From positions 1 to 29,649 of the forward strand of contig NZ_CAPJ01000035.1 of assembly GCF_000331775.1 (NCBI RefSeq): a DNA stretch of 29,649 nt. The letters run 5' to 3'. Position 1 is the first letter of the stretch. The number at the start of each line of letters is the position of its first letter. Shown here piece after piece: positions 13,650 to 22,974 of this stretch. The notes beneath the pieces were generated by a model, which worked only from the letters and a program-made list of their open reading frames with translations, was not told the DNA's origin and ran no database searches. Source of the stretch: Xanthomonas translucens pv. translucens DSM 18974. Lineage in GTDB: Bacteria > Pseudomonadota > Gammaproteobacteria > Xanthomonadales > Xanthomonadaceae. The position numbers and the translations under genes were made by a program.

Positions 13650-16600
13650 ATGACGGGAGCGGCGATGACGAGCAGACGGTGGACGATGGCCATCCTGGGC
13701 CTGGCGGCGGTGCAGGCCTTCGCCGCGGCGCCGACCGCGACGGTGCCGCTGGACGGCTTCAACAACCTCGACAACTGGCAGATCGTCGTCTCCAACCAGG
13801 TCACCGCTTCGACCCGGCTGGTGCAGGCCGCCAGCGGCGGCCGCGCCAAGGCGATCTGCCTGGACTACGACTTCAACGGCGTCTCCGGCTATGCCGGGAT
13901 CCGCCGCGCGATCCCGATCGAGTATCCGGACAACTACCAGTTCGCGTTCCAGCTGCGCGGCGATTCGCCGAGCAACGACCTGCAGTTCAAGCTGGTCGAC
14001 GCCAGCGGCGACAACGTGTGGTGGGTCAACCGGCCGCGCTACGACTTCCCCAAGCAGTGGAGCACGGTCAGCTTCAAGAAGCGGCAGATCGACAAGGCCT
14101 GGGGCCCGAGTCCGGACAAGGAACTCAAGCGCAGCGCGCAGGTCGAGTTCACCCTCTACAACCAGGTCGGCGGCAAGGGCACGGTGTGCTTCGACCAGCT
14201 GACCCTGACCCCGCTGCCGCCGCAGGACACTTCGCCGCTGACGGTGAAGGTCAGCGCCGACACCGCGCCGGCGCTGGAGCAGCGCATCGCCGACGGCAAG
14301 GCCGACACAGTGTGGTACAGCGGCAACGCCAAGACCCAGACGATCATGCTGGACCTGGGCAAGGTGCGCGAATTCGGCGGCGCCAAAGTGCAATGGGCGC
14401 CGGGCGTGTACGCCTCGCGCTACAAGCTGCAGGGCTCGGCCGACGGCCGCAGCTGGCGCGAGCTGCGCACCGTCAGCGCCGGCAACGGCGGCACCGACTG
14501 GCTGCCGCTGCCCGAGACCGAGGCGCGCTACGTGCGCATCGACCTGGAGGACGGCCCCAGCTTCCGCTACGGCATCGCCGACATCGCGCTGCAGCCGCTG
14601 GCCTTCGCTGCGACCCCGAACGATTTCGTCAAGTCGGTGGCGGCCGATTCCACCCGCGGCTGGTTCCCGCGTGGCTTCAGCGGCGAGCAGCCATACTGGA
14701 CCATCGTCGGCCTGGACGGCGGCCGCGAGAAGGGCCTGGTCGGCGAGGACGGTGCGATCGAAGTGGGCAAGGGCGGCTTCAGCATCGAGCCGTTCCTGCT
14801 GCTGGACGGCAAGCGTCTGAGCTGGGCCGACGTGAAGAGCGCGCAGAGCCTGCAGGACGACTACCTGCCGATCCCCAGCGTGGACTGGAGCCACGATAAT
14901 GCCGGCCTGCGCATCACCGCCTTCGTGCAGGGCACCCCGGAGCAGGCGCAACTGGTGGCGCGCTACCGGCTCAGCAACCCGAGCAAGACGCCGCACGACT
15001 ACACCCTGGCGCTGGCGGTACGGCCGTTCCAGGTGAATCCGCCCAGCCAGTTCCTCAACACCGTCGGCGGGGTCAGTCCGATCCGTTCGCTGGCGTTCGA
15101 CGGCGGCCAGGTGCAGGTCAACGGCCAGCCGCGCGTGTTCGCGGTGCAGAAGCCCGACGCCGCCTACGCCACGCCGTTCGATGCCGGCATCGACATCGAG
15201 CGGCTGGCCGCCGACACCGCCGCGCTGCGGCAGCAGGCGCAGGATGCGGACGGGCTGGCCTCGGGCGCGCTGCTGTACCGCGGGCGCCTGGCGCCGGGCG
15301 AAGTGCGCGACGTGGCCTTGCTGATCCCGCAGACCGGCGCGCAGGCGCTGCCGTCCGGGTTCGACGCGGCGCGTGCGCAACAGCAGGTGGCCGAGCAGTG
15401 GCGCGAGAAGCTGGACCGCGTGCAGCTCAACGTCCCGGCCGAGGGCAAGCCGCTGGCCGACACCTTGCGCACCACGCTGGCGCACATGCTGATCTCGCGG
15501 ATCGGGCCGCGCCTGCAGCCGGGCACGCGCTCGTATTCGCGCAGCTGGATCCGCGACGGCGCGATGATTTCCGAAGGCCTGCTGCGCCTGGGCCGCGCCG
15601 ACGTGGCACGCGAATACCTTGACTGGTACGCGCCGTATCAGTTCGCCAACGGCATGGTGCCGTGCTGCGTGGACGACCGCGGCAGCGATCCGGTGCCGGA
15701 GAACGACAGCCACGGCGAGCTGATCTTCGGCGTCGCCGACTACTACCGCTACAGCGGCGACCGCGCGTTCCTGGAAAAGATGTGGCCGCACGTGCTGGCC
15801 GCGTACGAGTACATGGATCAGCTGCGGCTCAGCGAACGCACCGAGGAGAACCGGGCGCGCAACCCGGCGTTCTACGGGATGATGCCGGTGTCGATCAGCC
15901 ACGAAGGCTATTCGGCCAAGCCGATGCATTCGTACTGGGACAACTTCTGGGCGCTGCGCGGCTACAAGGACGCGGTGGAGATCGCCGCCGAGCTGGGCCG
16001 CATCGACGATGTGGCGCTGTTCTCCGCCGCCCGCGACGCATTCCGCCAGGACCTGTACGCTTCGCTGCAGACCGCCACGCAGCAGCACCACATCGATTTC
16101 CTGCCGGGCTCGGCCGAGCTGGGCGATTTCGATCCCACCTCCACGACCATCGCGCTGGCGCCGGGCGGGGAGCAGGGACGGCTGCCGCCGCAACTGCTGA
16201 ACGGCACTTTCGAGCGTTACTGGGGTGAGTTCGTGAGCCGCCGCGACGGCAAGCGCGAGTGGAAGGACTACACCCCGTACGAATGGCGCAACGTCGCCGC
16301 GTTCGTGCGTCTGGGCTGGCGCGAGCGCGCCTGGGACGCGATCCAGTTCTTCTTCAAGGACCGCGCGCCGCAGCCGTGGAACCAGTGGGCCGAAGTGGTC
16401 TCGCGCACGCCGCGCAAGCCGTTCTTCCTCGGCGACCTGCCGCATGCCTGGGTGGCCTCGGACTTCGTGCGCTCGGTGCTGGACATGTTCGCCTACGCCC
16501 GCGACATCGACGACAGCCTGGTGCTGGCGGCCGGCGTGCCGGTGGCGTGGTTCGACGGCAAGGGCATCGCGATCCAGGACCTGCGCACCCCGCAGGGCGA

Positions 16601-16808
16601 GCTGAGCTACCAGCTGCGGCGGCAGAAGAACCGCCTGACCCTGAGCATCAGCGGCGGCCTGCGCGTGCCCGGCGGTGGCCTGGTGCTGCCGTGGCCGTAT
16701 CCGGGCGAACCCGGGCGCACCCAGATCAACGGCGAGCCGGCGCAATGGGAACATGGCGAGTTGCGGATCCGGTCTTTGCCGGCGGATGTGCAGATTGAGG
16801 TGAGGTGA
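13650..16808 (+). CDS. Secreted multidomain glycoside hydrolase with CBM-like and discoidin (F5/8 C) domains
   Basis: This is a 1052-residue exported protein. The signal peptide (RRWTMAILGLAAVQAFA/A) is cut near residue 25. Residues about 32-190 form a carbohydrate-binding-like beta-sandwich (DGFNNLDNWQI, DNYQFAFQLRGDSPSNDLQF). Residues about 200-325 look like an F5/8 type C (discoidin) domain (SRYKLQGSADGRSWREL, ETEARYVRIDL). A second beta-sandwich at about 330-560 leads to an (alpha/alpha)6 catalytic-like barrel (about 590-1000). This carries SRSWIRDGAMISEGL (D636) and PENDSHGE (E684, D686, E690), candidate acids by analogy with clan GH-L/GH-G enzymes. I cannot name its CAZy family. Of the two in-frame ATGs, 13665 has the better ribosome site (GGGAG, 5 bp spacing), so the true start may be 13665. 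Position after the importer genes suggests it trims the same imported glycan. Confidence 0.85.
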   Translation: MTGAAMTSRRWTMAILGLAAVQAFAAAPTATVPLDGFNNLDNWQIVVSNQVTASTRLVQAASGGRAKAICLDYDFNGVSGYAGIRRAIPIEYPDNYQFAFQLRGDSPSNDLQFKLVDASGDNVWWVNRPRYDFPKQWSTVSFKKRQIDKAWGPSPDKELKRSAQVEFTLYNQVGGKGTVCFDQLTLTPLPPQDTSPLTVKVSADTAPALEQRIADGKADTVWYSGNAKTQTIMLDLGKVREFGGAKVQWAPGVYASRYKLQGSADGRSWRELRTVSAGNGGTDWLPLPETEARYVRIDLEDGPSFRYGIADIALQPLAFAATPNDFVKSVAADSTRGWFPRGFSGEQPYWTIVGLDGGREKGLVGEDGAIEVGKGGFSIEPFLLLDGKRLSWADVKSAQSLQDDYLPIPSVDWSHDNAGLRITAFVQGTPEQAQLVARYRLSNPSKTPHDYTLALAVRPFQVNPPSQFLNTVGGVSPIRSLAFDGGQVQVNGQPRVFAVQKPDAAYATPFDAGIDIERLAADTAALRQQAQDADGLASGALLYRGRLAPGEVRDVALLIPQTGAQALPSGFDAARAQQQVAEQWREKLDRVQLNVPAEGKPLADTLRTTLAHMLISRIGPRLQPGTRSYSRSWIRDGAMISEGLLRLGRADVAREYLDWYAPYQFANGMVPCCVDDRGSDPVPENDSHGELIFGVADYYRYSGDRAFLEKMWPHVLAAYEYMDQLRLSERTEENRARNPAFYGMMPVSISHEGYSAKPMHSYWDNFWALRGYKDAVEIAAELGRIDDVALFSAARDAFRQDLYASLQTATQQHHIDFLPGSAELGDFDPTSTTIALAPGGEQGRLPPQLLNGTFERYWGEFVSRRDGKREWKDYTPYEWRNVAAFVRLGWRERAWDAIQFFFKDRAPQPWNQWAEVVSRTPRKPFFLGDLPHAWVASDFVRSVLDMFAYARDIDDSLVLAAGVPVAWFDGKGIAIQDLRTPQGELSYQLRRQKNRLTLSISGGLRVPGGGLVLPWPYPGEPGRTQINGEPAQWEHGELRIRSLPADVQIEVR

Positions 16809-16820
16809 GGCCGGGACGTC

Positions 16821-16843
16821 GGGACTCGGGACTCGGGACTCGG
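16821..16843. repeat. Heptamer array (GGGACTC)3 after the large hydrolase gene
   Basis: Three perfect GGGACTC units are followed by GGTAAAGCCGGGAC. The same units occur inverted on the other side of the bidirectional terminator at 16893-16910. It starts 12 bp after the hydrolase stop. Confidence 0.85.
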
Positions 16844-16886
16844 TAAAGCCGGGACCGGGGACAGCAAACGCGACAGCAACAGCCAC

Positions 16887-16917
16887 AAAAAAGCGCCGGC
16901 ATGCCGGCGCTTTTTTT
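16887..16917. terminator. Bidirectional intrinsic terminator
   Basis: A perfect palindrome GCGCCGGCATGCCGGCGC (16893-16910) is flanked by an A-run on the left and a T-run on the right, so it can terminate in both directions. It serves the convergent hydrolase gene (plus) and eda (minus). Confidence 0.93.
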
Positions 16918-16931
16918 GTGGTTCGCTTTTC

Positions 16932-17026
16932 GAGTCCCGAGTCCCGAGTCCCGAGTCCCGGCTTTACCGAGTCCCGAGTCCCGAGTCCCGAATCCCGGCT
17001 TTACTGAGTCCCGAGTCCCGCGTCCC
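16932..17026. repeat. Inverted heptamer array overlapping the 3' end of eda
   Basis: Units of GAGTCCC (plus strand), about nine counting variants such as GAATCCC and CGTCCC, are broken twice by a GGCTTTAC linker. On the minus strand these are GGGACTC units with GTAAAGCC linkers. The eda stop codon (TAA, 16964-16966) falls in one linker, so the part up to 17026 is translated into the Eda tail. The array is complementary to the array at 16821-16843. Confidence 0.85.
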
Positions 17027-17668
17027 GCGGACGATCTCCGCCGCCTTCGCCGCGCTCTCCCGCACCTTGTCCCACGCGCCGTTGGCCAGCCAGTCCTTCG
17101 GTACCATCCACGAGCCGCCGATGCAGACCACGTTCGGTTGCGCCAGGTACTCGGCGGCGGTGCTTTCGCCGATGCCGCCGGTGGGGCACAGCTTCAGGTC
17201 CGCCAATGGACCGGCCAAGCCCTTGAGCATCGCCAGGCCGCCGACCGCGGTGGCCGGGAACAGCTTGCACACGCGGAAGCCGCGCGCCATCAGCGCCAGC
17301 AGTTCGGTCGGGGTGGCCGCACCCGGTACCACCGGCAGCGGCGCCCGCACCAGCGCGTCGGCCAGCGCCGGCGGCGTGCCCGGGGTCACGATGAAATCGG
17401 CGCCGGCGTCGATCGCCTGCTTCAGCTGGGTTTCGGTGAGCACCGTGCCGGCACCGATCTTGATGTGCGGCAGCTCGCGCTTGAGCATCGCCAGCGCGTC
17501 CATTGCCACTGGCGTGCGCAGGGTCAGTTCGATCGCGGGCAGGCCGCCTTCGAGCAGCGCGGCGGAGACGCGGCGCGCCTCGTCCAGGCTGTGCACGGTC
17601 ACCACCGGCAGGATGCCGGCGGCGCGCAGGAGCTGTTCGGCGGTGTTCTGGTATTCGGCAATCGTCAT
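16964..17668 (-). CDS. eda: 2-keto-3-deoxy-6-phosphogluconate aldolase (KDPG/KHG aldolase)
   Basis: Class I aldolase that splits KDPG into pyruvate and glyceraldehyde 3-phosphate, the last step of the Entner-Doudoroff pathway. The 234-residue protein shows the catalytic Glu in PAIELTLRTP (E47), the phosphate/pyruvate-binding GAGTVL and the Schiff-base lysine in CKLFPA (K135), followed by CPTGGI. The enzyme core ends near residue 213. Residues 215-234 (GTRDSGLSKAG...) are encoded by the heptamer repeat array and are not part of the usual aldolase. Start ATG 17668 gives the normal N-terminus. Edd lies 98 bp upstream on the same strand, and the bidirectional terminator lies downstream. Confidence 0.96.
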   Translation of the reverse strand: MTIAEYQNTAEQLLRAAGILPVVTVHSLDEARRVSAALLEGGLPAIELTLRTPVAMDALAMLKRELPHIKIGAGTVLTETQLKQAIDAGADFIVTPGTPPALADALVRAPLPVVPGAATPTELLALMARGFRVCKLFPATAVGGLAMLKGLAGPLADLKLCPTGGIGESTAAEYLAQPNVVCIGGSWMVPKDWLANGAWDKVRESAAKAAEIVRGTRDSGLSKAGIRDSGLGTR

Positions 17669-17766
17669 GGCAATCTCGTGTCGCGATGATGGTCAGGAGT
17701 GTGGCGGCCGCAGGCGGCCACCGTGGGGGCAGCACGGCGCGCGCGGCGCCGCTTCGGGTTGCAGGG

Positions 17767-19683
17767 TTAGGCGTCCTTCGACTCGTGCGGTGCCGCAGCG
17801 GCCTCGGCGTTGCGGCCCAGGTCGTACTCGGCGTCGTAGTCCCAGACGTCGCCATCGGCCGCGGGCGGTCCGCAGGAGATCGACATCGCGCCCTGGTCGG
17901 CGGGGCCGACCACGCGGCGGTTGAGCGCGAACAGGTTGCGGCCGATGTCGTGCGCGGCCGGCGCGGTGTTCGGCGCCAGCGCACGCGTCGCCCATTCGGC
18001 GGCATCCACTAGCACTTCCAGGGTGCCGGCCTCGCCGTCCAGGCGCACGATGTCGCCTTCGCGCACGCGCGCGATCGGGCCGCCGCGGGCCGCTTCCGGG
18101 GTCACGTGGATCGCCGCCGGGAACTTGCCCGAGGCGCCGGACAGGCGCCCGTCGGTGACCAGCGCCACGCGCCGGCCCTGGTTCTGCAGCAGGCCCAGCA
18201 GCGGTGCCAGCGAATGCAGTTCCGGCATGCCGTTGGCGCGCGGGCCCTGGTAGCGCAGCACCACCACGAAATCATGCGGCAGGACGCCGGCGGCGTGCAG
18301 CTTGTTCAAGGCCTGCGGCGCGTCGATGACCACCGCCGGCGCCTCGATGGTGCGGAATTCCGGCTTCACCGCCGACAGCTTGATCAGCGAACGGCCGAGA
18401 TTGCCGCGCAGCAGGCGCAATCCGCCCTGCGCCTCGAACGGATTGGAGGCCGGGCGCACCACGGCTTCGTCGGCGCTCTTGGCCGGGCTCGGCACGTAGG
18501 CCAGCGCGCCGTTTTGCACACACGCCTCGTCGCCGTAGGCGCGCATGCCGCCGGGCACGATGGTCGCCAGGTCGTCGTGCATCAGCCCCGCGTCCATCAG
18601 CTCGCGGAACACGAACCCCACCCCGCCGGCCGCGGCGAAGTGGTTCACGTCGGCCTCGCCATTGGGATATACGCGGGTCAGCAGCGGTACGATCTGCGAC
18701 AGTTCGTCCAGGTCGTCCCAGGTCAGCACGATGCCGGCCGCGCGCGCCACCGCCAGCCAGTGGATGGTGTGGTTGGTGGAGCCGCCGGTGGACATCAGCG
18801 CGACCGCAGCGTTGACGATCGCGCGTTCGTCGATCAGCCGGCCGAGCGGGCGGAAATCGCTGCCCAGCGCGGTGATGCGCAGCGCGCGTTCGGTGGCCTG
18901 CTGGGTCAGCGCATCGCGCAGCGGCGTACCCGGATTGACGAACGAGGCGCCGGGCAACTGCACGCCCATTGCCTCCAGCAACACCTGGTTGGAATTGGCG
19001 GTGCCGTAGAAGGTGCAGGTGCCTGGCGCATGGTAGGACGCCGATTCGGCGGCCAGCAATTCCTCGCGGGTGGCCTGGCCGGCGGCATAGCGCTCGCGCA
19101 CCTCTGCCTTCTGCTTGTTGGGGATGCCCGGGGTCATCGGCCCGGCCGGCACGAACACCGCCGGCAGGTGGCCGAACGCCAGCGCGCCGATCAGCAGGCC
19201 GGGCACGATCTTGTCGCACACGCCCAGGTAGATGGTGGTGTCGAACATGTCGTGGCTGAGGCCGATCGCGGTGGCCTGGGCGATCACGTCGCGCGAGAAC
19301 AGCGACAGCTCCATGCCCGGGCGGCCCTGGGTCACGCCGTCGCACATCGCCGGCACGCCGCCGGCGACCTGCGCGGTGGCGCCGAGCGCGCGCGCGGTGC
19401 TGCGGATGATCTCGGGGTAGTGCTCGAAGGGCTGGTGCGCCGACAGCATGTCGTTGTAGGCAGTGACGATGCCCAGATTCGGGGTGATCCCGCCTTCCAG
19501 CCGGCTCTTGTCGGTCGGGCCGCAGGCGGCGAAGCCGTGCGCCAGGTTGCCGCAACTCAGGCGGCTGCGGAACGGGCCGTCGCGCAACGCGGCGTCGATG
19601 CCGGCCAGATAGGCACGCCGCGACGGCGCACTGCGCGCGCGGATGCGTTCGGTGATCGCGTGGATTTTAGGATGCAGGGTCAT
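17767..19683 (-). CDS. edd: 6-phosphogluconate dehydratase
   Basis: Edd dehydrates 6-phosphogluconate to KDPG using a [4Fe-4S] cluster. The 638-residue protein is full-length. IlvD/Edd landmarks are GNLAHGFAACGPTDKSRL near 45-62, PAMCDGVTQGRPGMELSLFSRD (C114), YLGVCDKIVPG (C156), PGTCTFYGTANSNQ (C223), MSTGGSTNHTIHWLA, and LVTDGRLSGASGKFPAAIHVTPEA. The cysteines at 114, 156 and 223 are the likely cluster ligands by comparison with E. coli Edd. Start ATG 19683 is the usual N-terminus (MTLHPKIHAITERI). Pgl lies upstream, separated by 107 bp that contain heptamer repeats. It completes, with eda, zwf, glk and pgl, a glucose-to-pyruvate route in one stretch. Confidence 0.97.
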   Translation of the reverse strand: MTLHPKIHAITERIRARSAPSRRAYLAGIDAALRDGPFRSRLSCGNLAHGFAACGPTDKSRLEGGITPNLGIVTAYNDMLSAHQPFEHYPEIIRSTARALGATAQVAGGVPAMCDGVTQGRPGMELSLFSRDVIAQATAIGLSHDMFDTTIYLGVCDKIVPGLLIGALAFGHLPAVFVPAGPMTPGIPNKQKAEVRERYAAGQATREELLAAESASYHAPGTCTFYGTANSNQVLLEAMGVQLPGASFVNPGTPLRDALTQQATERALRITALGSDFRPLGRLIDERAIVNAAVALMSTGGSTNHTIHWLAVARAAGIVLTWDDLDELSQIVPLLTRVYPNGEADVNHFAAAGGVGFVFRELMDAGLMHDDLATIVPGGMRAYGDEACVQNGALAYVPSPAKSADEAVVRPASNPFEAQGGLRLLRGNLGRSLIKLSAVKPEFRTIEAPAVVIDAPQALNKLHAAGVLPHDFVVVLRYQGPRANGMPELHSLAPLLGLLQNQGRRVALVTDGRLSGASGKFPAAIHVTPEAARGGPIARVREGDIVRLDGEAGTLEVLVDAAEWATRALAPNTAPAAHDIGRNLFALNRRVVGPADQGAMSISCGPPAADGDVWDYDAEYDLGRNAEAAAAPHESKDA

Positions 19684-19714
19684 TGGCAGAAGTGGCTATG
19701 AAGTGTGGGGTGTA

Positions 19715-19789
19715 GTCGGGACTGGGGACTCGGGACTCGGAAAAGCGGGAATGCGCAGCGCTGGGCTGTTCCGGGTCCCGAGTCCCGGC
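19715..19789. repeat. Heptamer repeats between pgl and edd
   Basis: Units TCGGGACT, GGGACTC, GGGACTC and an AAAAGCGGGAAT linker on the left are answered by GGGTCCCGAGTCCCGG on the right, giving a potential hairpin in the 107-bp gap. It resembles the arrays at 16821 and 24472. No independent promoter for edd was identified in this gap. Confidence 0.7.
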
Positions 19790-19790
19790 C

Positions 19791-20506
<716 letters not shown>

Positions 20507-20510
<4 letters not shown>

Positions 20511-21514
20511 GCAACGACTCCTGGGGATTCGCGTTCGGCATCGACCGCATAGGCGGCGGCGCCAAGCAGACCGGCACGGGGGTGGGTCACCGCCAGCGAC
20601 GGCACCCGCGCCATGATCGACGAAAAGCGGCCCTTGTGCTCGAAGCGCTGGCGGAAGCCGGAGTGCTGCAATGCGTCGAGCATCTTCGGCACCAGACCGC
20701 CGGTCAGGAACACGCCGTCCCAGGCGCCGTGCATCAGCACCAGGTCGCCGGCGATGGCGCCGAACACCGCGCAGAACACGTCGATGGTGCGCATCGCGCG
20801 GTAGTCGCCCTGCGCGGCGCGCGCGGTGATGTCCGACGGCTGCAGCGGGCCGGGGTTGTCGCCGGCGATCTCGCTCAGCGCGCGATGGATGTTGACCAGG
20901 CCGGGACCGCAGATCAGGCGTTCGTTGGACACGCGCCCGAACTGCTGCGACAGCAGCTCGAGAATGCGGATTTCCTCCGGCGTACCCGGCGGGAAGCTGA
21001 CATGGCCGCCCTCGGTCTCCAGCGGATAGCAGCGGCCGCCGCGGATCAGCAGGCCGCCCACGCCCAGGCCGGTGCCGGGGCCGATCACCGCGTAGTTGCC
21101 CGGCTGCGCGATCGGTGCCGGCTGCCACGCTGCGCCGCCGACCTGGACCACGTCCTGCGGCTGCAGCAGGCTGATCGCCATTGCCTGCGCGGCGAAGTCG
21201 TTGATCAGGTGCAGGGCGTCGAAGCCGAGCATGGCGCGGGTGCGCGAGCGCGAAATCACCCATGGATGGTTGGTGATCCGCGCCTCGTCGCCATCCACCC
21301 GCCCGGCCACGGCGAACACGCCGCTGCGTGCCTCCACCCCGGTCTGTTGCAGGTAGTGGCGCGCCGCGTCGCCCAGCGACGGGAATTCCACCACCGCATA
21401 GGTCTGGGTGCTGTCGTCGAGCAGCGGCGTGGACGCGCCGACGTCGGCGAGCGCGAAGCGCGCGTTGGTGCCGCCGATGTCGGCGACCAGCACCGGTCGC
21501 AGCGGCGCGCTCAT
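20507..21514 (-). CDS. glk: Glucokinase
   Basis: ATP-dependent glucokinase of the Glk (not ROK) type, phosphorylating glucose to glucose 6-phosphate in the cytoplasm. The 335-residue protein shows the phosphate-1 motif LVADIGGTNARFAL at about 9-22, the catalytic base in LHLINDFAAQAMAI, the adenosine-binding VIGPGTGLGVGGLLI, and ETEGGHVSFPPG. It begins in an ATGA overlap with the zwf stop and ends in an ATGA overlap with pgl. The position beside a glycan importer suggests it handles glucose released from imported oligosaccharide. A second, unlinked glucokinase elsewhere cannot be excluded. Confidence 0.95.
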
Positions 21515-22974
21515 GGCGTGTCCCGCTGCACGGCGCTGGCGTCGTCGGCGGACACGTAGCGTTCGGCTTCCTGCGGCCCCCAGCTGCCGGCCGGGTAGGG
21601 CAGCAGCGGCAGTTGCGCCTGCGCCCAGGCGTCGCTGACGCTGTCGATCCAGGCCCAGGCCGCGCGCACTTCGTCGTCGCGCACGAACAGCGCATGGTTG
21701 CCGTTGAGCGCGTCGAGCATCAATCGCTCGTAAGCGATGCGGCGATGCAGGCCGGTCGGCATCGACAGTTCCAGTTCCAGCGGCTGCAGTTCCAGCGCGC
21801 CCCATTCCGGGCCGGCCAGGCTGCTCATCAGGCCCAGTTCGATGTTTTCCTGCGGCTGCAACTGGAAGGTCAGCCGGTTCGGCGCCACGTGCTGCGCGTC
21901 GGGGCGCTCGAACAGCCAGTGGGTGACTGGCTTGAGCGTGACCACGATGCGCGTGGTGCGCTCGGCCAGGCGTTTGCCGGTGCACAGCCGGAACGGCACC
22001 CCGGCCCAGCGCCAGTTGTCGATGTAGGCGGTGACGCCGACGAAGGTCTCCACGTCGCTGCCTTCCGGCGGCTGGTAGGCCTGCGCCTGCTGGCCGTTGA
22101 TGGTGCCGGCGGTGTAGCGGCCGCGCACGCTGTCGCGTGCGGCCTGCGCGGCCTGCAGCGGCCGCAGCGCGCGCAGCACCTTGACCTTCTCGTCGCGAAT
22201 GCGGTCCGCTTCCAGCGAGGCCGGCGGCTCCATCGCCACCAGGCACAGCAGCTGCAGGATGTGGCTCTGGACCATGTCGCGCAGCGCGCCGGAACGCGCG
22301 TAGTAGGCGTCGCGGCCGTCCACGCCCTCGCTCTCGGCGACCAGGATCTCCACCGACTCGATGTAGTTGCGGTTCCATACCGCTTCCAGCAGGGTGTTGC
22401 CGAAGCGCAGCGCGATCAGGTTCTGCACCGCCGCCTTGCCCAGGTAGTGGTCCAGGCGGAACACGCGGTCCTCGTCGATCAGCGCGCCGATCGCCTGCAG
22501 GATCTCGCGCGCGCTGGCCGAGTCGTGGCCGATCGGCTTCTCCAGCATCAGCCGGTTTGGCGCAGCCAGCGCACCGCCCTGGGCCAGGCCCTGGCAGGTG
22601 CTGATGTACAGCCCCGGCGGGATCGCCAGGTAGCTGACGCACTTGCGCGCGGCCAGTTCGCGCACCGCATCGGCCACCGACTCGGCATTGCGCAGGTCCA
22701 CCGAGCGGTAGTCGGTGCGATCCAGCAGCGACTGGATCACCGCCTCGCTGACCTGCGGCATCGCCGCCTGCAGCCGCGGCTTGAGGATGTCGTGGAACTT
22801 GGCGGTGTCGTGCGGCGACAGCGCCAGCGCGCGGATGCGGAAGTCGTCCGGCAGGAAGCCGTCGTCGAGCATGCGCAGCAGTGACGGGAACAGGTAGCGC
22901 TGGGCGAGGTCGCCGGTGGCGCCAAACAGCAGGAACGTATCGTGCATCGACCGGTTTTCGGTTTCGGGTGACAT
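21511..22974 (-). CDS. zwf: Glucose-6-phosphate 1-dehydrogenase
   Basis: Zwf oxidises glucose 6-phosphate to 6-phosphogluconolactone with NADP/NAD, the entry to the Entner-Doudoroff branch. The 487-residue protein shows the dinucleotide fold FLLFGATGDLAQRYLFPSL near the N-terminus, MLEKPIGHDSASAREI and the family signature RLDHYLGKAAVQNLIALRFGN with the active-site lysine. Two starts are possible, ATG 22974 and ATG 22947 (478 residues, MHDTFLLFGATG). Neither has a good ribosome site; the longer is reported. It leads the coupled zwf-glk-pgl genes and is divergent from the ABC ATPase gene, with a LacI-type operator about 270 bp upstream. Confidence 0.94.
   Translation of the reverse strand: MSPETENRSMHDTFLLFGATGDLAQRYLFPSLLRMLDDGFLPDDFRIRALALSPHDTAKFHDILKPRLQAAMPQVSEAVIQSLLDRTDYRSVDLRNAESVADAVRELAARKCVSYLAIPPGLYISTCQGLAQGGALAAPNRLMLEKPIGHDSASAREILQAIGALIDEDRVFRLDHYLGKAAVQNLIALRFGNTLLEAVWNRNYIESVEILVAESEGVDGRDAYYARSGALRDMVQSHILQLLCLVAMEPPASLEADRIRDEKVKVLRALRPLQAAQAARDSVRGRYTAGTINGQQAQAYQPPEGSDVETFVGVTAYIDNWRWAGVPFRLCTGKRLAERTTRIVVTLKPVTHWLFERPDAQHVAPNRLTFQLQPQENIELGLMSSLAGPEWGALELQPLELELSMPTGLHRRIAYERLMLDALNGNHALFVRDDEVRAAWAWIDSVSDAWAQAQLPLLPYPAGSWGPQEAERYVSADDASAVQRDTP

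Noticed and set aside
13614..16886. Very long minus-strand open frame opposite the large hydrolase
   Set aside because: It mirrors the codon pattern of the hydrolase gene in GC-rich DNA, has no recognisable domains, and the plus strand shows signal peptide, CBM-like, discoidin and catalytic motifs.
16821..17026. CRISPR array
   Set aside because: Units are 7 bp, directly adjacent, with no unique spacers and no cas genes; this is a short tandem/inverted repeat.
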